NCBI GenBank assembly: GCA_029582265.1
Contig: CM055837.1
Coordinates: forward strand, 6,709,926 to 6,773,925
DNA length: 64,000 nucleotides
Reading direction: 5' to 3'
Source: Zoroaster sp. YZ-2022
Lineage: Eukaryota > Echinodermata > Asteroidea > Forcipulatida > Zoroasteridae
Shown: positions 10,764 to 22,841 of the stretch, piece after piece
Layout of the letters: the number at the start of each line of letters is the position of its first letter
Numbering within the stretch: position 1 is the stretch's first letter
The notes under the pieces: generated by a model
What the model was told of the DNA's origin: nothing
The model's database searches: none
Seen by the model: only the letters and a program-made list of their open reading frames with translations
Made by a program: the position numbers and the translations under genes

Positions 10764-11021
10764 CTGGAGTAGGACTCGAACCTGGGACCTCTACATTACT
10801 GTATCAGTGTTCTACCAACTGAGATACATGTATGGTTGGTGGTCTCAATATCTTTGTTCTGGGACTGTTAGTCAGAAGTCATTTAACTCCTTACATGCCT
10901 TGTTGTCAGGGATAATGCCTGATCTTTGGAGTACACAAAGAACAGTAGACTAAAGCAGGATTCGAATCTGTGACCTCAGGATTCAACGTACAGGTGCTCA
11001 ACCAACTGAGCTATCCAGCCC
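10764..11021 (-). mobile_element. SINE with two tRNA-like heads
   Basis: On the minus strand, 11,021-10,950 reads like a tRNA (GGGCTGGATAGCTCAGTTGG, B box GATTCGAATCC) and 10,829-10,764 like a second (TATCTCAGTTGGTAGA, B box GGTTCGAGTCC), joined by ~120 bp. Acceptor stems do not pair, so neither is a working tRNA gene. A fragment of the linker recurs at about 11,440-11,490. Confidence 0.7.
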
Positions 11022-11724
11022 TTTAACCTTTGTATACATGTACATGCAGTCTCCAAAATGCCACCAAAAAAAACCTGCTAAGTACACAATGCTTTTTCTA
11101 TGCATGCCTTAAAATATTGCATACTGTACACAAGAATGGTACATGGATACCCCAAAATGCCCCTCAGGTCTGGGACAAAAACAAAGTGTTCTGACCTTCA
11201 CACAGTATGTGTATACCCCAAGTTACTGCACTGGTTTATTTCAAGTTAACCTTGCAATGAAACAAAGCAGGTGGCTGCTTCAGTTTACCTCATCTCTCTG
11301 AAGAGCCTTGGGGTATGCCATTAATCTTTAGATAAGAAAGTGTGTACCGCAAAATGTCATGGTTGTGTCATTTTGAAGTATGGGTCCACTTTGTAAAGAA
11401 CAACACTGATAATAGGAGGGATAAAGTAGTTGACAGTCTCCAAACTGAATATCTTTGTTCTGGGGGCACCAGTCAGAAGCAATTAAACAGGTTCTAAAAT
11501 TATCTTTACTTTCTTGGAATCAAGACACATCAATAACCAACTTGTGACAATTTCAGCTAAACCGGTCTGCACATTTGGGAGCAAATTTACAGCATTCATT
11601 TCCAAATTTGAAGTTTTCACAACACTAATCAACAGAGGGCAGTATTCATCCCACAGTGAAGAAAACTGAATTTAGGACTGGGTACCCAGTCCTAAATTTG
11701 AACCAACAGATATTAGCAATAACT
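11022..11724. other. No gene recognised
   Basis: AT-rich DNA upstream of XPO4 exon a, holding a fragment of the preceding SINE linker (ATCTTTGTTCTGGG, about 11,450). No XPO4 exon was recognised. Confidence 0.5.
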
Positions 11725-12225
11725 CATTACATTACATTACATTACATTACAACAAGTATTTATCATGCGCCATTCCCGAGAGGCTCATGGCGCTTACAAA
11801 AGTTAATATGACATAATAAATACAAATCAGGATAGAATAAGACATAAATTGATGCAAAATTAATGAGGAAACAAGTGAGTTTTAAGAGCCTTCTTGAAGG
11901 CATTAACAGAAACAGATTGTCTGATATAAACAGGAAGATTGTTCCATAGCTTGGATGCACAAACAGTGAAAGATCTATCAGTATCACCAGCTTGGACTCT
12001 TGTGATAGGATATTCAAGGCGGAGATAGTCATCTGTTGATCTTAAATGCCTATTTGGAACATACAATTTCAAACAATTTGATAAATATATTGGTGCTAAG
12101 GCATTTAGTGATTTGTACACATATAGAAGCAATTTAAATGATATTCTTTGTTGAACTGGTAGCCAATGAAGTGATTTTAACAGTGGTGCAGGCACCTTTC
12201 TTAAAAATGGCAGCACGTAAGACAA
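11725..12225 (-). mobile_element. LINE 3' fragment 1 (L2/CR1-like RT C-terminus)
   Basis: The minus strand encodes the C-terminal tail typical of L2/CR1-type reverse-transcriptase proteins: LKSLHWLPVQQRISFKLLLY, KSLNALAPIYL, SKLWNNLPVYIRQSVSVNAF and KTHLFPH. A short 3' UTR and an (ATTAC)n tail at 11,725-11,752 follow. It is 5'-truncated, the usual result of LINE insertion, with no RT catalytic core. Confidence 0.88.
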
Positions 12226-12834
12226 AAACTATTTTCCTGGAAGATACAACCACCAGCTTATAATTATACTAAGTTTTACATTTTAATGGAACCATTTGGT
12301 TATTCTGTAATTACATTCTGTACATTGTACCATCTTTTTTTAGTACATGTAAGCATGGATTAGGAAGGAAAATAAAATGTTCACTATGGGAGCTCTTTTC
12401 CAGTAACAAGCACCAAAGGGTAATTACATCAAGTGACACTACTCCCTTTGTGCAGACTTCAAAACCCCCAAGGATATCATCATCATCTGTTTGTTTTCGG
12501 AGGGGCAGTGAGCTGAGAAGCTAACACCAACAGCTGAGGGCTATCCTGGTAATTGAAAAACTGATGTATTTCATTGAAGCATGGATGTCTTTGTTCAGAC
12601 ATTTTGTTCTGTGGTTCTATTATTACAGAGTGGCAGAAGAGAAATGAGGGAGAGGGAGATTGCATTGCATCTTAAAGTCACACAATGACTCAGCTGTCTG
12701 TTCTCCCTCAACCTCAACCTTGTTGTTCTTAGATGATATTTTTGAAAATCAAGTAAATATTTTGAGATTTGAGATTATAGGATTGGTAATTCTAAATTAA
12801 CCAAATGGTTGAATTTTAGTGTAAAACTTGGGTT
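12226..12834. other. No gene recognised
   Basis: AT-rich DNA between the LINE fragment and the Helentron-like element. No coding signal or named repeat was recognised. Confidence 0.5.
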
Positions 12835-13004
12835 AATAATAATAATAATAACTAGATATAAGTTTTTGTCACAACAAAAACAAGGTGTTCGGTTGAAGTT
12901 AAAATGGTTACGTCATCAATTCGAAGTGTTGGAGAAGTCAAATGTTAACGTCTGTTGAAGTTCTCGCGAGAAGTTTATTTGAATACAATACAATACTGAA
13001 TTTA

Positions 13005-14262
13005 GAAATTATTTTAATATTAAACTTTGACTTCCGGTTTGGACAGGAAGTAAGGTCAAATTGGGGTCACCTTTGTAAATACTTTTGACAATTAACAATC
13101 TGTACAATGGTACAAAATGTCAATTTACCTCCTGTGGTTGTTGAGATATGATTTTTAAATATAAACTTTCACTTCCGGTTTGGACAGGAAGTAAGGTCAA
13201 ATTGGGGTATAAATATTGTTTTGACAATTAACGATCTGTATAATGGTACAAAATTTGTGAATTTACCTCATGTGGTTGTTGAGATATGATTTTTGAAAAT
13301 ATTAAACTTTGACTTCCGGTTTGGACAGGAAGTAAGGTCAAATTGGGGTCACCTTTGTGTACATATTTTTCGACAATTAACAATCTGTATAATGGTTCAA
13401 AATTGTGAATTTACCTCTTGTGGTTGTTGAGATATGATTTTTTAAATATTAAACTTTGACTTCCGGTTTGGACAGGAAGTAAGGTCAAATTAGGCTCACC
13501 TTTTTGTAAATATTTTTCGACAATTAACGATCTGTATAATGGTACAAAAATTGTGAATTTAGCTCTTGTGGTTGTTGAGATATGATTTTTGTAAATGTTA
13601 AACTTTGACTTCCGGTTTGGACAGGAAGTAAGGTCAAATTGGGGTCACCTTTGTGTAAATATTTTTCGACAATTAACAATCTGTATAATGGTACAAAAAT
13701 TTTGAATTTACCTCTTGTGGTTGTTGAGATATTATTTTTTGTAAATATTAAACTTTGACTTCCGGTTTGGACAGGAAGTAAGGTCAAATTGGGGTCACCT
13801 TTTTGTAAATATTTTTTGACAATTAAAGATCTGTACAATGGTACAAAAATTGTGAATTTACCTCTTGTGGTTGTTGAGATATGATTTTTTTTAATGTTAA
13901 ACTTTGACTTCCGGTTTGGACAGGAAGTAAGGTCAAATTGGGGTCATGTTTTTGTAAATATTTTTCGACAATTAACAATCTATACAATAGTGCAAAAAAT
14001 GTCCATTTACCTGTTGTGGTTGTTGAGATATGATTTTTATTTATATTAAACTTTGACTTCCGGTTTGGACAGGAAGTAAGGTCAAATCGGTCTGTACAAT
14101 GGTACAAAAATTGTGAATTTACCTCTTGTGGTTGTTGAGATGTTTTTTTTTTAAATATTAAACTTTGACTTCCGGTTTGGATAGGAAGTAAGGCCAAATT
14201 GGGGTCATCTTTTGTAAATATCTTTTGACAATTAGCGATCTGTACAATGGTACAAAAATTGT
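13005..14262 (+). repeat. ~150-bp tandem array, 9 units
   Basis: Units carry CTTCCGGTTTGGACAGGAAG at 13,031, 13,172, 13,313, 13,460, 13,609, 13,759, 13,908, 14,057 and 14,169. Spacings are 141, 141, 147, 149, 150, 149, 149 and 112 bp. Each has an inverted ACTTCC/GGAAGT pair and a TGTGGTTGTTGAGATAT block. Period length rises from left to right, and one unit has an internal deletion. Confidence 0.95.
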
Positions 14263-14719
14263 GAATGCAGTAAATCACTAGTTAATGTTAATTTGTGCAC
14301 AAACTGAAGATTTTGGAGCCACAAAATTACAAAATATGGCATAACATTTCTTCTGAAAAATTGCCATAACCTTAACAACTGAATTTTCCTATCCTTATTT
14401 ATATTCTAAATACATTTTGGTGACATCTGTTCATATTTTGTTAGAAAACTGGAGTTGTTTACTGTCCAAAGTATGTTCACGTAGCCCCTACGTAGGCCTA
14501 ACTAACGAGTAACGTTAAGTTAAACAGGTACAATGCAACGACGAACTCTGTAGTCCCTCTAAAGAAATGGCCTTTCTTCTATAAAAACACGAAGATAAAT
14601 ACAGGAAATCCTCTTAAAAATTAAATTCAAGATACCTACCCTTTATGACTGTATCTGTGTTGGCGATCCATTTGTACACGAATACAGTAACACACTGTAA
14701 CAAACAGTGCGCGTTGATT

Positions 14720-14845
14720 CGATTGTACATGGAGCTCCATTGTAACCAAAGATCGTTGGCAATCCATTTTCACACGAATTCCAAGACCTAACACTAACAG
14801 CGTCGATTGTACATGGAGCTCCATTGTAACCAAAGATCGTGCAGC
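14720..14845. repeat. 35-bp direct duplication
   Basis: The block starting ATTGTACATGGAGCTCCATT and ending CCAAAGATCG occurs twice, about 84 bp apart. Each copy contains the palindrome ATGGAGCTCCAT. Confidence 0.9.
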
Positions 14846-15144
14846 GCCGCGTATACATGTAGTTGCTTGATTCATGCAACGTAAGTGAAACGTTTTAGCT
14901 AATATCTTTTGATTTATCGAAATTCGATATCTGATGACCTAATAATGACGTAACAAATTATGTTTCATCTACGTGTTATGTTCTAAGTATATGCCAAGTT
15001 TCAAGTTCATATGAAGTTTGCAAGTATGTGTTTTTTTGTAGACAATCGATCCGGAAAAGAAGAAGAAGAAGGAGAAGAAAAAGAAAAAAAAAAAAAAAAA
15101 CCGAACAATAACAATAGGTGTTTCGGGCGCATACCCGAACACCT

Positions 15145-15660
15145 AATAAACATTTGTAATGCGCCGGTATCCGTCAAAAGAGACGCTCATAGCGCAGTGA
15201 CACATCAGTGTAAACAATAAAACAAAATACATGGTAAGAACAATGCAATATAAAATTACAAGGAACAATGATTGTAAAAAGTTTGACTGGCCCTGGTCAG
15301 AATATGCTAGGCAAAGACGATATTCTGACAACAAGGAAAAACCCTGCATACACAACCATGCAAACAAGGTTGATTTGCAAAATAATGTAAACACCGAAGG
15401 GATGCTCTTCACATATTAAACAAAAACAAAAGGTATAAATACATCATCATATTATTTCAGCTTTCTTTATTCAGGGTAGCACCATTCAGTGAAAAACACT
15501 GCTTTCCAAGGTGGCCCTGACATAAGTACAATGTTTACAGTAATGAATATAATTATACATACACAAAATATGTACATGTAGGTGGCAAAACAATTTAACC
15601 ATAACATAATACAAACTACTGGTACATACATAACAATATAAATAACAATGGATGACATGT
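15145..15660. other. No gene recognised
   Basis: Begins with a LINE-tail-like block read on the minus strand (GCGCTATGAGC .. GGCGCATTACAAATG, about 15,153-15,200), then AT-rich DNA with no coding signal. Confidence 0.5.
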
Positions 15661-15689
15661 AATTTTAGTGTAAAAGTGTAAGAGTGTAA

Positions 15690-16075
15690 AAGTCAATAGT
15701 TAAACATAAGTAAATTATACATTAAATTTTCATCAAATGAGATTTGAGATCAGTTTTAAATGAAGCAAGAGATGGAGATTGTTTGACATGCTCAGGTAAA
15801 TCATTCCACAAAGAAGGAGCAGCAGCAGCAAAAGAACGTTTTCCCCAGGATCTCTTGGTCAATTTCTTACTCAGAAGAAATTTATGATGTGATCTCATGA
15901 AATCACTATTTGAGTGATACGGTTGAAGTAATTCTGATAAATATGATGGTGACATATCAATGGAAGAGCGGTAAACATACATTAAGATTTTGAAAACAAT
16001 CCTGTCCTTAATCGGGAGCCAATGAAGATCTGATGATGTTGATGATGAAGTTCTCGGAATGCACCGAGTACACAT
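15690..16075 (-). mobile_element. LINE 3' fragment 2 (L2/CR1-like)
   Basis: The minus-strand frame from 16,075 to 15,722 encodes SDLHWLPIKDRIVFKILMYV, SPSYLSELLQPY, SLWNDLPEHVKQSPSLASF and KSHLMKI. This is the same RT C-terminal region as fragment 1 but a different lineage. It is 5'-truncated. Confidence 0.87.
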
Positions 16076-16358
16076 ACAGTGCTATACACATGTCGGTGTA
16101 GGGCAAAATTAAAAATCAAATTGTAGGGCAAAATTTAAAATCAAATTGTTTATCACCGAAATAAGAATTTCATCAACCTGATGCTGATTGTATAAATTTT
16201 ACCTTGAATTAGAAATGTCTGAGGTGCTTTCATGTTTAAGAAAAGTGAAACAGTTTCCAATTTTTATTTAAGAAAAAGTACATTTTCACAGGTTGATTGT
16301 TTAATGTACTGTACATGTCGGAACTATGTTCAAACAGTGTAAAGCATACTCATTAGAC

Positions 16359-16636
16359 TTAACCCTAACCGCCTACATGTAGGTATTCTGGCTAGGAACC
16401 TTCCTGAATCCTCCAAAATCCATCAGTGCACCTTTGGAAACATGCGCTTATCTTCAAAATGCACCATGCATTTTCGTTGATCTTTCATATTCAGCACTTA
16501 TGGCCTGTACTTCTTGCCAGGTAGTAATTTTGTCCCATTTGAAGAGGTGAAAGTACCAGTTTCCAACAGTGCTGAATTCTCCCCCCAAAAAGTGCCCCTT
16601 TGAGGATTTTGCAGGATTTGGGGTGGTTAGAGTTAA
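16359..16636 (+). mobile_element. TTAA-C MITE, copy 1
   Basis: 278 bp from TTAACCCTAACCGCC to GTGGTTAGAGTTAA. It matches 48,055-48,332 and the interrupted copy at 22.6-25.3 kb. It carries TACATGTA at 16,374 where the other copies have TA. Confidence 0.87.
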
Positions 16637-18010
16637 CAGAGGAAGTTTCTACAAACATTACCAATGTTGTACCTTCTCTTTGAATATGCATACTATAAAG
16701 TCACAAAATCATGATATCCCAAGCCACCATCCCCCTTTAACTTTTTAGATGATATATGTGAGGTTGAAATCTTTTTTTTTTCTTTTTTTTTTCTTCATTT
16801 TTCATATAAAGTTTCAGGTAAACTTTGTGGAGCAGATTACATACGTGTAGTGTAATTAAATGGTTGTTAAAAGCCATTTACCCCCATCCCTGTAATATGT
16901 TTTTGCTGTCCTATATTATCTCCCCAACCTTCCTTATAAACTTCTGTCCTCCTCAATCACCTTTCCAATACACTTTTTGAAGGTCAAGACACCACTTGCT
17001 AACATTTTTGGTTGTGGAAATACAACCATCCAGTATTCATTGGGACGGTTCCTAGAGACCATGGGGACTCTCTGGGGTAGTGCTTGCACCAACAACGACC
17101 CAAGGCACAGACTGCACTTCCTCCAAGCGCAGACAGCTAAGGCTTGGAGCCTGTTACTGTCGAGCACCAGACCGACCACCAACCATAAACCTGGATCCGG
17201 CCATTGCACAAGGCAGTAGTGTTATTTTCTAAGGGTCCCAGAGGCACTGAAATTCAGTGCATGATTAAGACGAATCTGTTGGGGATTGGTTTAACAGGCG
17301 ATATTTTATCAACATCCCTTTTGACATTTTCTGTTAAAAAAGGTTAGAAGACCTTTACAACTTTTTTTTCTTCTTGTAAATGGTGAGAACAATGAATCAA
17401 TTATATTCAAGAAAATGTCCAAACTTGATTCTATTTAAATGACGAATTACCCCTAGAATTGGTAACAGGACGAGGCACATCAAATACTACTTTGGGGTAA
17501 TTTGTCAATGTCTGTCTGTTTTATTCCTCCAATTTCAAACCCATGAAGATGAGGGCAAAAAGGAAATTGATTTCTAGGTGAAAAACCTTCAGCTGCCCCC
17601 CTGTAAGGTCAGCTATGTATGTCAGGAGTTAAGGGGTTGGTCTAACAGCACTGCTCTATCACAAAAACATATGTACACATGTACATGTATACCCAAAAGA
17701 GGAACAGTGCTTTTTAAATCTGCACCAAACCCGACTGATTTGTCATCACAAATGTTTTTGTTTCCACCTGTGGAGTGTGGAAAACAATGGCTTTGGTGGT
17801 ACAATTGTTCCTGTGACTGGTATAATACCCAAATACAGAATAACTGAACTATGATTATTATTTAAATGCTCATTTAATAGTGAGGTTAATTGGTATCAAA
17901 CATCATTGAGAAAATAGGAAAACAAAAGTGGATTCAATTCCACCAGTATCAAAACAAGCATAACTGCTGGAATACAAATGCAAACCTTACCAGTTGTATT
18001 GATTAAATCA
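16637..18010. other. No gene recognised
   Basis: AT-rich DNA. At 16,934-17,219 both strands have open frames of 80-91 codons with unusually balanced base composition, but I recognise no family and see no splice or polyadenylation support. It could be a decayed pseudogene or repeat. Confidence 0.45.
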
Positions 18011-18353
18011 TGTACCCTGGTCGAGCGGTTTAGTGCATCGGATTTGTGTTCTGATGGCTGAGTGGTCAGAATGTGGGTTCAAATCCCAACCGCGACCATG
18101 GTGCTTGTGTCTTGAGCAAGACACTTTACCATAATTGCTTCTCTCCACCCAGGGGTAAATGGGTACCTGTGAGGGCAGAGTTGGTTGTTGTGTTTGATTA
18201 GTACTATATGCGCTGTAATGGCAGCAATTGAGCTGTATACTCCCCAGGGAGCTGAGATGGTTTCAGGAATGATTTATGAGCCTGATGAGCAGGGGTAATA
18301 ATGTAATGCACCTTGAGCACCAGTTTGGTGGATACATGCACTATATAAGTCCA

Positions 18354-18384
<31 letters not shown>
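18011..18384 (+). mobile_element. tRNA-derived SINE, full copy 2
   Basis: Same SINE as 7683-8050, with A box CTGGTCGAGCGG, B box GGGTTCAAATCCC, and (ATT)n at 18,354-18,384. Confidence 0.9.
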
Positions 18385-18608
18385 TGGCGAAGCTGAATAT
18401 TCAGAACAGGACTTTAGACCAATGAGACTCCACACCCTGGCCAAGGACAGAAGAAATCATGTGGTGATTTTGATCTGAAACTGTGAAATGTTCTCAGAAT
18501 CGTGACTTCTCAGTGCAACTCTATGCATCATACCAATTTCTTGAGCCAAATGAAGACTACATACATGTAACACGTTCTTCTGACCCAGTGGTGAATCAGG
18601 ATTTTTTG

Positions 18609-19095
18609 TTAACCCTCCTACTTCTGGTGTCTTTTTCATACAAGTTGATCCACCATTTGAAACCATTCGCTTTTGTGGTTTTGAATGGTGAAATAACTGT
18701 GTACAGTATTGATTCCCCCAAATGGTTTTGAATGGAAGGTCAGCTAAATACAAAACCTTGTTTGGATCTTTCCAAATGGTAGTACAGCTAATACAAAACC
18801 TTGTTTGGATCTTTCCAAATGGTAGTACAGCTAATACAAAACCTTGTTTGGATCTTTCCAAATGGTAGCTACAGCTAATACAAAACCTTGTTTGGATCTT
18901 TCCAAATGGTAGTACAGCTAATACAAAACCTTGTTTGGATACTTCTAAGTGGTGGATCAATGGACCCTCTATGCATTTGAATGGTAGTAAAGCTTGCTAC
19001 CAACACTGTTCAAATGGTATCACCATGTGTGTACAAAACCAATGGGCATTTTGGTAAGTGGAAATTTTGAATGGTTTCAAATGGTCAAACAGGAT
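18609..19095 (+). mobile_element. TTAA-E MITE, copy 1
   Basis: The left end TTAACCCTCCTACTTCTGG matches the complement of the right end of the copy at 31,823-32,238. The right terminus is decayed: it stops at CAAACAGGATTTTTTTGTCAA, resembling the left flank CAGGATTTTTTGTTAA. It contains the 43-bp tandem units. Confidence 0.75.
18745..18950. repeat. 43-bp tandem units inside TTAA-E
   Basis: The unit with CTTGTTTGGATCTTTCCAAA recurs about every 43 bp (18,761; 18,804 and on), five copies counting the diverged last. The TTAA-E copy at 31.8-32.2 kb has three, so unit number varies between copies. Confidence 0.9.
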
Positions 19096-19174
19096 TTTTT
19101 TGTCAATGAAGGATTTTTGGGGAGACAATTAAATGGGACTGGGAACCCTTATGTTTTATTCAAATTGTTTTATT

Positions 19175-19395
19175 TTAAAGGGACAGCATCGTCACGATCA
19201 ACAGGGCATGGAATCAGAGTGCTAGTTTAAGATTAACTCAGTTACTGAAAATAATACCCCACATGATAGGCCATATGTACCGTTGCTGCTGCAAAAATGA
19301 GCCAGTATGTTTCAGTCAAGTTCATCTTAAACTAGAACACCAATTCCATGCCCTGAGGAAAGTCTGCTCTGATCGTGATGACACTATCCCTTTAA
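19175..19395. mobile_element. PAL-1 palindromic MITE, copy 1
   Basis: About 220 bp, TTAA-AGGGACAGCATCGTCACG at one end and its complement at the other, with inverted blocks ACTGAAAATAATACC / ATGAGCCAGTA between. This is the most frequent element in the window (11 copies). Confidence 0.9.
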
Positions 19396-19479
19396 GTGAA
19401 AAGGGCATAGGCATTTTTTTTTTTGGGGGGGGGGAATATTCCTGCAGGCTCTCTCCATCCCCCTTCCCCTTCCCAGCTA

Positions 19480-19752
19480 CACTCACTGGCCAAAAGTATT
19501 GCAACATGAATTTGTACGAGACATTGCCTAGATGGATGGCCGTAATTATCAGGTCACGTGGTTACCCGACAAAGTATTGAAGGACTTTGTTTCCGAGCAA
19601 GAACAGTAAAAAAGAACATTGACTTCAAAACACAGGCACTTTCAAGAAGTCTTAAGTAGTGTAAATAATATAAAATAAATTATTGTAACACAGTTCTCCA
19701 AACTGAACTTTGGTGTGAATTTCAATGTTGCAATACTTATGGCCAGTGAGTG
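19480..19752. mobile_element. Tc1-type MITE
   Basis: 273 bp with inverted ends CACTCACTGGCCAAAAGTAT and the complement, flanked by TA (19,478-19,479 and 19,753-19,754). The CAC..TGG start and TA duplication are Tc1-like. Excision with a 2-nt stagger would leave TA-CA-TG-TA. Confidence 0.92.
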
Positions 19753-19754
19753 TA

Positions 19755-21072
19755 CATCACTGTTCTAAACCAACCAAGAAATTGTCAAAGTCAAATCACA
19801 CAAGAAGTCCAGCTTATTACGATATCACTACTCTCTCAATTCTCCTGTCCCGGGTTGCATGTGCTTGATGGATAAAAGATCCTGCACCAGATGCTCAACT
19901 CGTACCATGTCGGAACTATGGATCAAGAACTGATCACAAAAACACGCAGTCCCCTAGTAAACTTGTCAAGAGACTTTCAAGGGTCCTGGCCTGTGTTCTA
20001 ATTTGAGCCACTGGCATAATCTCGGCCAAATATGCTTCAGATTTACGGCTGACATTTTATAAAAATCTGCGGAATGGGAAGCGCTTTTGAAGTACGTACA
20101 AAAAAGGTGATAGAGGTTGAGGAGACCGATGTCAGACCGAAAGCTCCCATGAGCTGGTTAAGCTATGGTATAAGAAATGGCCAAACAATAAAAGTCTCGA
20201 GTTTCTGGTCTATGCATCACCTCCTGCATCAGTGTTACTTCTTCATTTTTTTGTTTTGCAAATATATTTTATAATTACGTGTAGATTAAACTCTAAAAAG
20301 ATGACTATAACATTACAACTAAAACTACCAATGTGTGACTTAATTACTCATTAACTACGGGTATCATTCCTTTGTGTACACTTAATGCAAAAGACATTCT
20401 GTGTACACTCTGATGTAAATAGAATGAAAAATGTGCTAACCAGGAAACTCCCAGCCCTCCCTACCATCTCCTTCCAAGCAAACAAAAATAAATAAAAAAT
20501 GAAATGAAATGAAACAACAAACTGTCTTAAGCTGAGCTCTGACCAGAAACTAAATACTTTTTTTGTTTGGCCTAATAAGACTCCAGTGCTTTACAGCATA
20601 CTGGAGAATTATTGCTTTGGTTACTATGGTTACAATGTACCAGCCCTGAAACACAAAACCTGGCTGTTAAATCAAAGAAATCAAGATTTAATGGGGCATA
20701 AAATTGGACGAAAAGGCTTGATTACTCTTTAGACTAACAAACAATGTGCAGTATTGCAACAATTAAAATGGCTGATGTGTCTATAAAATAAAAAAAACAC
20801 TTCACTACATCCTGAAATGAAAACCCACAGATGTAAGATAATTCACTTGAAGTGTCAAAACTAACAGTGATTAGAAGTAGGGTCAAGTATAAACATAAAC
20901 ATCAATGAAGTGGGGTATTGGTCATGGGATCTCCAATTGGTGTAACATGAACTCTGTTTCTGAATGACCCAAAGTTTTTGTAGGTCAACAGGTCAACTAA
21001 AAAACTGTAACATCATTTATAATGTACACATGATAAGTATACATGTATTTGTACTGTGTTGTCCAAGTTAAT
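19755..21072. other. No gene recognised
   Basis: AT-rich DNA with short open frames only and no recognised family. Splice-like sites were not convincing. Confidence 0.5.
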
Positions 21073-21672
21073 TTAAAGGAGTAATATCATCACGATCAAC
21101 AGGACATGGATTCAGAATGCTAGTGAACTCAGTGACTGAAAATAATACCCCACATGATAAGGTGCATATTACCGTTGCTGCTGCATAAATGAGCCAGTAA
21201 TTTTCAGTCATTGTGTTCATCTCAAACTAGGTCACCAATTCTTTGAATTGAATTGAATTGAATTGAATTGAATTTATTGTATTAATCTTGGGGCCAAAAG
21301 ACCAAATTGCATGAATGTTACAATGATTATCATTAATCTTGTGGCCAAAAGGCCAAATTGCATGAATGTTACAATGATTATCATTAAAACCTACATATAT
21401 TATTTTAAAAATAATAAAATTGCACTTATACAAAAACACTTATAGAATTTAAATGGGGGGGGGGGGAGATTAATTTACAAAACACTGAAAATTACTCTAT
21501 ACCCTGAGGACGATCAGAGCATACTGATCGAAACGTCGAGTTGTACCCCCAGTTCTTTTCAGAACTAATTACTACTCAATTGAGATTCTTACATGGTGTC
21601 ACCGCAATTAGTCTTACTTACTCTATACCCTGTCGAAAGTCTGCTCTGATCGTGACGATACTGCCCCTTTAA
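21073..21672. mobile_element. PAL-1 MITE, copy 2, interrupted
   Basis: The PAL-1 left part (21,073-~21,240) and right part (~21,620-21,672) are separated by (GAATT)n-led DNA with a duplicated ~70-bp block (TTGTGGCCAAAAGGCCAAAT) and by repeat P at 21,507-21,617. Confidence 0.8.
21507..21617 (+). mobile_element. Repeat P insertion with 15-bp target duplication
   Basis: 111 bp from AGGACGATCAGAGCATACTG to ACCGCAATTAGTCTTAC, flanked by identical TTACTCTATACCCTG (21,492-21,506 and 21,618-21,632). A 15-bp duplication indicates retrotransposition. The 5' part can fold (CGATCAG / CTGATCG), followed by GAAACGTCGAG. Confidence 0.8.
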
Positions 21673-22601
21673 GAATTGCTTACCTTTTTTGTTATACTTT
21701 TATAAACAAAGATGTGTATTGTTTGGTAACTAACCCTTTTTTTGGGGGGGGGGGGGTTGGGAGTGTAACCTGAAAGATGCATGCACTTTCAGTTGTAGAT
21801 GTACATGTACATGTATGTACACAGTACAGTCAGTCAGTTTATTATGCATAAGTTTCCTGTCAAAATAAACTTTTGAAAAGAAGGGCGTTAAAACACAAGA
21901 GCAACATGTACCACAGCGGACTGTTTGCTATCTGACTCTGCACTTAATTTATGTAAAAATGTGGTCAGAAGTTGTTAATTTCATCTTCATCTTATTACTT
22001 ATTATTGTATAATGGTACATTGTCCAGTATAAATAGTACATTATCCAAAAGGCAAGATTGTGTTTCTTGTTTAGGGTCATTACATGAGGAATGTAATAGC
22101 CTTGATGATGAGCCACTTATGTGTTTTGGGCAGGAGCTAATGGGACCATCGGCCTTGTCCAAATACACACCATGATTGCAGACAGACTAGACCCTCAGGG
22201 ACACTGTTTCCACCAGAAATAAAAACAATACCAGACTGGACAATAAAACTACAAGATCCAGGATATAAATTAACCACAATATACGTAAACAGGAGGCTGG
22301 CTTCTCCTTTATTGTATTTTTTATGGGGATGGTAATGGAAGAAGGAAGTGATGCTTCCCTGGGTGGGTGGGCTAAGGGATTGAAGAAGACTTTAACTGCT
22401 ACCAGCTACTTCTCAGCACAGAAGAATAACTGTTACGGTGTCTACCTTGGAAAGAATAGGATCTCTGGTCTACTCTTCTTACCCCATGTGCCATAAGCCT
22501 GTGCACACATGTAGAATATATGTGGTGCTTATTTCAATAACTGAGCCTAACTTACATAAACAATGAGTTCTAATCAGAACGGCACATTCAAAAATTGATT
22601 A
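21673..22601. other. No gene recognised
   Basis: AT-rich DNA with a 12-G run near 21,740 and several TACATGTA octamers near 21,800. No coding signal. Confidence 0.5.
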
Positions 22602-22841
22602 TTAATACCACCCCATATCCTGCAAAATCCTCCAAGGGGCACTTTTTGGGGGAAAATTCAGCACTGTTGAAAACTGGTACTTTCACCACTTCAAATGGGG
22701 CAAAATTACTACCTGGCAAGAAGTACAGGCCATAAGTGCTGATTATGAAAGATCAATGAAAATGCATGGTGCATTTTGAAGATAAGGGCATGTTTCCAAA
22801 AGTGCACTGATGGATTTTGGAGGATTCAGGAAGGTTCCTAG

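Larger units (their letters stand above)
12883..15144 (+). mobile_element. Candidate Helentron-like non-autonomous element
   Basis: The left boundary carries AGGTGTTCGG (12,883-12,892). The right boundary is a hairpin AGGTGTTTCGGG..CCCGAACACCT (15,116-15,144). Between them lie nine ~150-bp tandem units and a (GAA)n/A-rich tract. Terminal motif repeated in the 3' hairpin plus central tandem repeats is the layout of Helentron-associated interspersed elements in flies and molluscs. No Rep/helicase is present. The exact ends are not fixed. Confidence 0.5.

Noticed and set aside
10764..11021. Two possible tRNA genes on the minus strand
   Set aside because: A and B boxes are good but acceptor stems do not pair and both lie in one repeat-like unit; a tRNA-derived SINE fits better.
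16934..17219. Possible coding exon or pseudogene on either strand
   Set aside because: Balanced composition is suggestive, but neither translation matches a family known to me and no splice sites stand out.
18457..18960. 167-codon minus-strand frame with repeated KIQTRFCISC
   Set aside because: It is the translation of the 43-bp tandem units in TTAA-E.
21504..21535. Hammerhead-ribozyme-like motif CTGAGGA..stem..GAAAC in repeat P
   Set aside because: Only two of four P copies have the CTGA core, and at this copy the CTG belongs to the target duplication. An extra base also sits between the core and stem II.
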